Of a stretch of 11,960 nucleotides of DNA, positions 6,641 to 11,960 are shown piece by piece. The notes beneath the pieces are model-generated. The model did not search any database. It was not told the origin of the DNA and saw only the letters and a list, made by a program, of their open reading frames with translations. The position numbers were made by a program, and so were the translations under genes. The DNA comes from an uncultured Clostridium sp. (GTDB lineage: Bacteria > Bacillota > Clostridia > Lachnospirales > Lachnospiraceae): positions 1-11,960 of the forward strand of contig CATWBR010000096.1 of assembly GCA_958349075.1 (NCBI GenBank), given 5' to 3'. Every line of letters starts with the position of its first letter. Position 1 is the first letter of the stretch.

Positions 6641-8089
6641 TTACTTCAGAGCTATACGGATGCCCTTAACGTAGTAATATTCCTCCAGCGAGAAAATGCT
6701 TCCGTCTTTGCCGATACCGCTGTCTTTGCATCCTCCGTGTGGATAAGGCGCTCCCGTTCCCGGGCCGTTTACATTAACAATTCCCGCCTCCAGACCTCTG
6801 GTAAGCTCTGCTATTTCGTTATAATCTCGGGCCCAGATATAGGATGTCAGACCATAGCGGCTGTCGTTGGCCCTCTTAAGCGCCTCCCTCTGATCTTCAT
6901 ATGGCATAACGGCCGCAATGGGGCCGAATACCTCCTCTTGTATCACTTCCATGTCATCCGTAACTTCCGTCAGAATGGTGGGCAGATAATAATATCCTTT
7001 TTCTTTCTCCACCGGCCTCTTTCCGCCGCATTCCACCCTGGCGCCCTTTGCCAGCGCGTCGGCCACCACCGCTTCCATCTGTTCCACCGCATCGGCGCTG
7101 ATCAACGCTCCCGTATTGGCATCCTCATCCATCATTCCGCATTTGGCCGTCTCTGCTATCTTGATGCACTCCTTTAAAAATGCGTCATATACCCCGCGCT
7201 GCACATAAACACGCTGAGGAGAAACACAGGTCTGTCCCGCACACCTCATCTTATTGCCGATTGTATGTGCGGCCGCTGCTTTTAAATCGGCAGAGGCCGT
7301 AACAATGACGGGGGCGTTTCCGCCAAGCTCCATCGAAAAGCGTTTTACGGATGTCGTCGAATCTTTTATCATATGAAGCCCGCCCTGGGTGGATCCTATC
7401 ATTGTGATCATGGCCGGGATTTTACTCTCACAGAGAACCTTTCCGATCTCCCCCGCATCTCCGGCGATAAAATTAAGCACCCCTTTGGGAAAGCCGATTT
7501 TACTTAATATTTCACCCAGATACATCGTGGACAGCGGTGTCTTTGTGGCCGGTTTTATAACTGCAGTACAGCCGGAAGCCAGGATCGGCCCTATCTTTGT
7601 CGCCATATTGTGCATTGGGAAATTCCATGCAAGGGCGGCCACCACCACTCCCAGCGGCTCCCTTACCGTCATATACATTCCGTGCCCGCCGCTGATATCG
7701 CGCAGAATTTCTTCCTGGCTGCATTTTGCCTGCTCCATGAAAAACCCAAGATATTTAATCAGGCTGTCCGTCTCAAACTGTGCATGGCTCCGGAGCTTTC
7801 CTGATTCCAGAAGTAAGAGTGTCAGCAGATTTTCTTTTTCATCCGCAATGGCCTGCTGCAGTCTGTTAACCCAAACCTCCCTTTCCTCCAGAGACAGGGA
7901 CGACCACATTGGAAACGCCATTTCAGCCGCCTCCAGGGCCTTGACGGCCTGTCCGCCGTCCGCCAGCTTTACATCGGCAACCCATTCTTCATTACCGGGA
8001 CAGCATACCTGCTCCGTTCTTGAACGTCCCTCTTCCAATTCCCCGTTTATATAGTGGTAAAAGTGATCTGCCGGCAGTTTTATATTCAT
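6641..8089 (-). CDS. NAD(P)-dependent aldehyde dehydrogenase (lactaldehyde/glycolaldehyde/succinate-semialdehyde type)
   Basis: Soluble aldehyde dehydrogenase, oxidising an aldehyde to a carboxylic acid with NAD(P). The 482-residue length is typical. Visible residues: WNFP with the oxyanion Asn156; KPAT with the cofactor-binding Lys179; GST at 232-234; general base Glu254 in MELGGNAP; nucleophile Cys288 in CAGQTCVSPQR; EEVFGP (385-390). All essential residues are present, so it should be active. The overall pattern is nearest to the succinate-semialdehyde and lactaldehyde/glycolaldehyde groups, but the C-terminal pocket stretch (GAPYPHGGCKDSGIG) does not identify the substrate. The start codon overlaps the hydantoinase B stop by 4 bp (ATGA), with GGAGGAGG just upstream, so translation is probably coupled. 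In context it would supply a hydroxyacid to the downstream kinase-like enzyme (inferred). Confidence 0.9.
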   Translation of the reverse strand: MNIKLPADHFYHYINGELEEGRSRTEQVCCPGNEEWVADVKLADGGQAVKALEAAEMAFPMWSSLSLEEREVWVNRLQQAIADEKENLLTLLLLESGKLRSHAQFETDSLIKYLGFFMEQAKCSQEEILRDISGGHGMYMTVREPLGVVVAALAWNFPMHNMATKIGPILASGCTAVIKPATKTPLSTMYLGEILSKIGFPKGVLNFIAGDAGEIGKVLCESKIPAMITMIGSTQGGLHMIKDSTTSVKRFSMELGGNAPVIVTASADLKAAAAHTIGNKMRCAGQTCVSPQRVYVQRGVYDAFLKECIKIAETAKCGMMDEDANTGALISADAVEQMEAVVADALAKGARVECGGKRPVEKEKGYYYLPTILTEVTDDMEVIQEEVFGPIAAVMPYEDQREALKRANDSRYGLTSYIWARDYNEIAELTRGLEAGIVNVNGPGTGAPYPHGGCKDSGIGKDGSIFSLEEYYYVKGIRIALK

Positions 8090-9804
8090 ATTCTGTTATC
8101 CTCCTCCATAATTGCAATACCGTTAATTTCCGCCTCTGTCATACCGTAATCCCGCACCGCGCTTTCCCTGGATATATATCCTTCCTCCAAATCATAACGG
8201 ATCAGTTCCTTCTCCCGCTCCAGCGGATTGCCATATCCTCCCGCTCCCGGCATACGGCATCTTAAAACTCCGTTTTCCTTAAGCGGGGTCCCCGATTTCT
8301 TGGAATCAATCACCTGCTCCTTTGGCGTATCCGGATAGAGAATGATTTTCCCCGGAAGTCCCGGTTTCCCTCCAAAGAGTCCCCATGGCGGCATCTTCTG
8401 CCTGTCCGCTTTGACCGAGAATTCGCTGCTGTGGCCCAGTACCCGTATATCCTTCATCATAGACAGGCCGCCCCGGAACCGTCCGGGTCCTCCTGAATCC
8501 GTAACCAGGGTATACTGCTCAACCATATACGGGAATTCAATTTCCATGCTTTCTATTGGAAGATTCGAAGTGTTTGACATATGGACCTGCACACAGCTTA
8601 GTCCGTCTTTATTGAATCTGGCTCCGGAGCCCCCGCCGAAGGTTTCCATATAGACGTAATACTGATGATCAACCGGGCTTACTCCTCCGAAATAGATACC
8701 GGTAATGGCGCTGTTTGTTCCTGCTATTACCTTTTCCGGCACCACCCGGGCCATTGCCCCAAATACCATGTCCGCCACCCTCTGTGCCGTATCGCTGCGG
8801 CCGGCACAGGCGGCCGGTTCCGTACACCCCAGTATGCAACCGGGACGGCTGGTGATATGTATGGCGCGGTAATACCCGCCGTTCGCCGGCAGGGACGGAT
8901 CCACGATACTTTTAATTCCATAGTAAACCGAGGCATAGAGAGCCGTGACCGGAAGGTTAATCGCCCCCTTCACCTGATCGGGGTTATCCGCGAAATCCAG
9001 ATAAATATCTTCTCCCTTTACTTCGATTTTTACATTAAGCGGGATCGGGCCGCTTCCGACTCCGTCTGAATCCAGGAAGTCGGAAAATTCATACTGTCCG
9101 TCCGGAATTTCTTTCAATGCGATTCTGATTTTGCGCTCGGAGTAGTCCAAAAGTTCTGCCATACAATCTCTTATCAGCCTGTTGCCGTAACGTCTGCATA
9201 CGTCCTCCACCCTCTGGACGCCTTTCTTATTGCAGGCAAACTGGGCATTTAAATCTCCCCTGCGGATATGGTTGACCCGGCAGTTTAACAGAATCATATC
9301 CAGGATATCCGTATTTAACGTCCCTTGCATAAATATCTTAATCACCGGGATCCGGATGCCCTCCGCATAGATTGAATCCGAATCTGCGGCATTTGATCCG
9401 GGTACGCGGCCTCCTACATCGTTGTGATGGGCAATGTTGGCTACAAACGCCACCAGCTCATTCCCGTGGAAAACGGGGGAAGCCACCGCAATATCCGGCA
9501 GATGCGTCCCTCCTCCGTTGTAGGGATCATTTGCTATAAACATATCCCCCGGCCTGATTTCTTCCGGTCTGTATTTTTTTCTGATCTCTTCCACCATGCC
9601 GAGCATGGAGCCGAGATGCATCGGTATATGCTCGGCCTGTGCGATTGTATTGCCCGATGCGTCGAACAGTGCGCAGGAACAGTCTTTACGCTCTTTAATA
9701 TTTGTAGAATATGCCGACTTTACCAGAACCGCGCCCATTTCCTCGGCAATAGACATGAACGTGTTTCCTATTACCTCAAGAATAATGCCGTCTATCTTTT
9801 TCAT
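8086..9804 (-). CDS. hyuB: Hydantoinase B/oxoprolinase family subunit (HyuB-like)
   Basis: Partner subunit of the ATP-dependent HyuA/HyuB family, which includes N-methylhydantoinase, 5-oxoprolinase and the related acetone/acetophenone carboxylases. Visible signatures: N-terminal EVIGNTFMSIAEEMG; DCSCALFD and HIPMHLGSM (about 41-67); ANDPYNGGGTHLPD (91-104); AHHNDVGG (125-132); TFGGGSGAR (388-396); NTSNLPIESMEIEFPY (411-426) and DSGGPGRFRGGL (436-447). The 572-residue length is normal for the family and the gene looks intact. It begins 14 bp after the HyuA stop with AGGAGGAGG overlapping that stop (9812-9820), so the two are probably made together as a complex. No third small subunit of the acetone carboxylase kind is seen, which favours a hydrolase of a cyclic amide or imide, but the reaction cannot be fixed from sequence alone. 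Confidence 0.88.
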   Translation of the reverse strand: MKKIDGIILEVIGNTFMSIAEEMGAVLVKSAYSTNIKERKDCSCALFDASGNTIAQAEHIPMHLGSMLGMVEEIRKKYRPEEIRPGDMFIANDPYNGGGTHLPDIAVASPVFHGNELVAFVANIAHHNDVGGRVPGSNAADSDSIYAEGIRIPVIKIFMQGTLNTDILDMILLNCRVNHIRRGDLNAQFACNKKGVQRVEDVCRRYGNRLIRDCMAELLDYSERKIRIALKEIPDGQYEFSDFLDSDGVGSGPIPLNVKIEVKGEDIYLDFADNPDQVKGAINLPVTALYASVYYGIKSIVDPSLPANGGYYRAIHITSRPGCILGCTEPAACAGRSDTAQRVADMVFGAMARVVPEKVIAGTNSAITGIYFGGVSPVDHQYYVYMETFGGGSGARFNKDGLSCVQVHMSNTSNLPIESMEIEFPYMVEQYTLVTDSGGPGRFRGGLSMMKDIRVLGHSSEFSVKADRQKMPPWGLFGGKPGLPGKIILYPDTPKEQVIDSKKSGTPLKENGVLRCRMPGAGGYGNPLEREKELIRYDLEEGYISRESAVRDYGMTEAEINGIAIMEEDNRI

Positions 9805-9818
9805 CTTTCAGCCTCCTC

Positions 9819-11870
9819 CTATACAAATACTTTCACAATCAGATTTCCATACTTATCTACTTTGAACCATGTATCCGGAGGAATGACCGTTGTGGAATCC
9901 ATCTGTTCTATGATGCACGGTCCCTCTACCCTTTCGCATTTTCCAAATTTCTCACGGCCGTATACCGGGCACTCAATCCTTCCGGTCTTTTCAAAATAGA
10001 CATTTCTCCTGCTTATAACCGCTTTCCCCGGATCATTCATCTCGTATTCCAGCTCGGAAAGCTCCGGTTTGGTCACAAGCCCGATCGCCTCACTTCTGAA
10101 ATTGACAAACTGTACCGGAGCATCCGGATTATAATATCCGTAGTTCATCTCATGTGCCATAAAAAAATCTTTTTTCATTTTTTCGATATCCGCTTCCGTA
10201 AGCTCTGCCGCCGGAATTTCAATCTGAAGTTCATAATTCTGCCCTACGTACCGCATTTCCGCTATATTATGGAATTTCTGACGGTCTTCCTGCACATGTT
10301 CCGAAACCAGCCATTCCTTCCCCTGTTCCATAAGTCCGTTCACCAGCTCATTTACTTTCTGCGGCGTGGCCTCTTCCCAGGCTAATAAGGCCGTCTTCAC
10401 ATAACTCTTTTTGATATCCGCAGTCAGAAGGCCTAAGGCGCAGAGGGCTCCCGGCGCCGGCGGGATCAGCACCGTGCCAATTCCCATTTCCTGCGCCAGC
10501 TCGACGGCATGAAGCGGACCGGCTCCCCCGTAGGCGGCCAGGATGAAATCCGAGGGATTGTATCCCTTTTCAACCGTGATAACCCGGATTGCCCTTGCCA
10601 TATTGGAATTTACAACGCTGATAACACCCTGGGCGGCCTGTTCCGGCGTCATTTCCATTGCTTTCGCCAGTTTTTCTCCCACAGCCGCCTCAGACAGCGA
10701 GGCATTTATCTTCAGCCGGCCTCCCAGCACATAGCCCGGATTGATACGTCCGAGAACCAGATTAGCGTCCGTCACAACCGGCTGTTCATTGCCCAGTCCG
10801 TATGCCGCCGGCCCGGGATTGGCTCCTGCGCTTTCCGGTCCCACTTTTAATGCTCCCGCATTATCGATATAAGCGATACTGCCCCCGCCTGCGCCAACGG
10901 CATGCACATCAATCATGGGAACTCCCGACGGCAGGCCGCACACTTTCCGCTTCGTGGTATACTCTGCAACTCCATCATTTACAAGGGAAACATCCGTGCT
11001 GGTTCCGCCCATGTCATACGTAATGATATTTTTATAGCCCGCCTTGCCCGCCACATAAATGGCGCCCATTACTCCCGCGCTCGGACCCGAAAGCGCCGTT
11101 TGAACCGGCGTCTCGACCGTGGAGCTGATTGACATAACTCCTCCGTTCGATTGTGTGATGTACGGTTCCACCGTTATTCCTATCTCTTTTATCCGCTTTT
11201 GAAGATTGTTAATATACCTGTTAATTCTCGGGCCCAGATGCGAATTGATTAAGGTGGTGCTGAGGCGTTCAAATTCACGGAATTCCGGCAAAATCGTGGA
11301 TGAGACGGAGATGTATGACTCAGGCCATTCTTCCCTGATTATTTCCTCCACCGCCTTTTCATTTTGGGGATTTAAAAATGAGAACAGAAAGCATACGGCA
11401 ACCGACTCAACTTTTTGTGCCTTCAGCTCTTTTACAATTTCACGTATTTCGTCATTCCTGATTCCTTTCAGTATTGTGCCGTCGGACATCACCCGCTCAT
11501 CCGCTTCTTTTCTGAGTGCCCGGCGTATTAATGTCTCCGGCTTGTCTTCAAAAATATTATAGAGGGACGGCCGTACCTGACGGCCAATCTCCAGCAAATC
11601 CCGGAAGCCTCTGGTTGTTATTAATGCCGTTTTTGCTCCCTTTCTTTCAATGATCATATTTGTAGCAACCGTTGTTCCATGTCCGAAATACTCTATCTCC
11701 TCCACGGGAACCCCATACAGCTCCAGGGTTTCCTTCGTTCCGTCGGCAATTGCAACAGACTGATCCTGCAGTGTGGACGACAGCTTATAGGTATAATATT
11801 TTCCCGTATCCGCATCCAGCAGGGTTACATCTGTAAAGGTTCCGCCTACATCAATACCAATTCTGAATAT
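9819..11870 (-). CDS. hyuA: Hydantoinase A/oxoprolinase family subunit (HyuA-like), non-standard ATA start
   Basis: ATP-binding subunit of the HyuA/HyuB family (actin-like ATPase fold). With the start placed at ATA 11870-11868 the protein is 683 residues, normal for HyuA, and begins (M)FRIGIDVGGTFTDV, containing the phosphate-1 motif DVGGTFTD (7-14). Further motifs: FGHGTTVATN (62-71); phosphate-2 motif DMGGTSTD (286-293); GAGGGS (326-331); adenosine motif AAYGGAGPLHA (about 445-455); and a C-terminal HyuA domain ending with VEGPCIIEQMDST. No in-frame ATG, GTG or TTG exists between the in-frame TAA at 11876-11874 and GTG 11705-11703. Starting at that GTG would lose 55 residues including DVGGTFTD and has no good ribosome site. 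AGGAGG at 11877-11882 is 6 nt from ATA. Either ATA is used, or an ATG was mutated or miscalled. This is the first gene of the operon. The family is certain; the exact start is not. Confidence 0.85.
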   Translation of the reverse strand: MFRIGIDVGGTFTDVTLLDADTGKYYTYKLSSTLQDQSVAIADGTKETLELYGVPVEEIEYFGHGTTVATNMIIERKGAKTALITTRGFRDLLEIGRQVRPSLYNIFEDKPETLIRRALRKEADERVMSDGTILKGIRNDEIREIVKELKAQKVESVAVCFLFSFLNPQNEKAVEEIIREEWPESYISVSSTILPEFREFERLSTTLINSHLGPRINRYINNLQKRIKEIGITVEPYITQSNGGVMSISSTVETPVQTALSGPSAGVMGAIYVAGKAGYKNIITYDMGGTSTDVSLVNDGVAEYTTKRKVCGLPSGVPMIDVHAVGAGGGSIAYIDNAGALKVGPESAGANPGPAAYGLGNEQPVVTDANLVLGRINPGYVLGGRLKINASLSEAAVGEKLAKAMEMTPEQAAQGVISVVNSNMARAIRVITVEKGYNPSDFILAAYGGAGPLHAVELAQEMGIGTVLIPPAPGALCALGLLTADIKKSYVKTALLAWEEATPQKVNELVNGLMEQGKEWLVSEHVQEDRQKFHNIAEMRYVGQNYELQIEIPAAELTEADIEKMKKDFFMAHEMNYGYYNPDAPVQFVNFRSEAIGLVTKPELSELEYEMNDPGKAVISRRNVYFEKTGRIECPVYGREKFGKCERVEGPCIIEQMDSTTVIPPDTWFKVDKYGNLIVKVFV

Positions 11871-11876
11871 AACTTA

Positions 11877-11882
11877 CCTCCT
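11877..11882 (-). promoter_or_regulatory. Consensus ribosome binding site for the HyuA-like gene
   Basis: A perfect AGGAGG on the minus strand is followed by TAAGTT and then ATA. The 6-nt spacing to ATA is ideal for a start codon. This site is the main argument for translation starting at 11870 rather than at the GTG 165 bp downstream. Confidence 0.75.
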
Positions 11883-11924
11883 CAATTATTTTTTAATACA
11901 CTGAACTGCGCCTGATTTATTTGT

Positions 11925-11953
11925 ATTTTATTGTCATTTTTACTATTAGTCAA
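11925..11953 (-). promoter_or_regulatory. Sigma-70/SigA-type promoter of the operon
   Basis: On the minus strand, TTGACT (11953-11948, 5 of 6 matches to TTGACA) is separated by exactly 17 bp from TAAAAT (11930-11925, 5 of 6 matches to TATAAT), in AT-rich DNA. The predicted start of transcription is near 11918, leaving a leader of about 48 nt before the ATA start of the HyuA-like gene. No GG-N10-GC sigma-54 element was seen here. No clear operator palindrome was found in the leader. Confidence 0.65.
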
Positions 11954-11960
11954 AAAACTG

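Noticed and set aside
9819..11705. HyuA-like gene starting at GTG 11705
   Set aside because: It would remove the first 55 residues including the DVGGTFTD phosphate motif and has no good ribosome binding site, whereas homologous sequence continues upstream to ATA 11870 behind a perfect AGGAGG.
11917..11937. Tiny leader peptide ATG...TAA (MTIKYK)
   Set aside because: Its ATG lies between the predicted -35 and -10 boxes, upstream of the likely transcription start, so it would not be in the mRNA; it also has no ribosome binding site.

Overview
The window looks like chromosomal DNA from a low-to-mid GC Firmicute, most likely a Clostridia/Lachnospiraceae-type gut anaerobe. The reasons are the AGGAGG-type ribosome binding sites before almost every gene, a LevR/DagR-type PTS-regulated transcription factor, and the tightly packed operon. 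This placement is an inference from style and gene content; no RNA gene or marker gene is present to confirm it.

Layout. Positions 1-85 (minus) hold only the first 28 codons of an unidentified gene that runs out of the window. A 90-bp gap separates it from a divergently transcribed 799-residue regulator at 176-2575 (plus). The rest of the window is one minus-strand operon read from right to left: a good sigma-70-type promoter (about 11925-11953), then a hydantoinase A-like ATPase subunit (9819-11870), a hydantoinase B-like subunit (8086-9804), an aldehyde dehydrogenase (6641-8089), a glycerate 2-kinase-family protein (5224-6624), an enolase paralogue (3919-5196) and a lactate-racemase (LarA)-family protein (2566-3861). 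Gaps are -4 to 57 bp. The operon converges on the regulator with a 10-bp overlap of the two coding ends and no visible terminator.

How the genes may work together. The families suggest a catabolic route in which an ATP-dependent HyuAB-type enzyme opens or carboxylates a substrate, an aldehyde is oxidised to an acid, a 2-hydroxyacid is epimerised (LarA-like) and phosphorylated (glycerate kinase-like), and the phosphorylated hydroxyacid is dehydrated by the enolase-like enzyme. The enolase is not a normal glycolytic one: it keeps the metal ligands and catalytic lysines but lacks residues equivalent to yeast His159, Glu211 and His373, so a non-standard substrate is likely. The natural substrate is unknown, and no transporter or Lar cofactor-maturation gene is visible.

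Two further oddities stand out. The first operon gene has no ATG, GTG or TTG at its proper start: a perfect AGGAGG is placed 6 nt before an ATA codon, which gives the expected full-length protein. The regulator has the LevR/DagR architecture, but its AAA+ domain has lost the GAFTGA sigma-54 contact loop and the Walker B acids, and its EIIA-like domain has Arg where the phosphorylated His should be. This fits with the operon having a sigma-70-type promoter.
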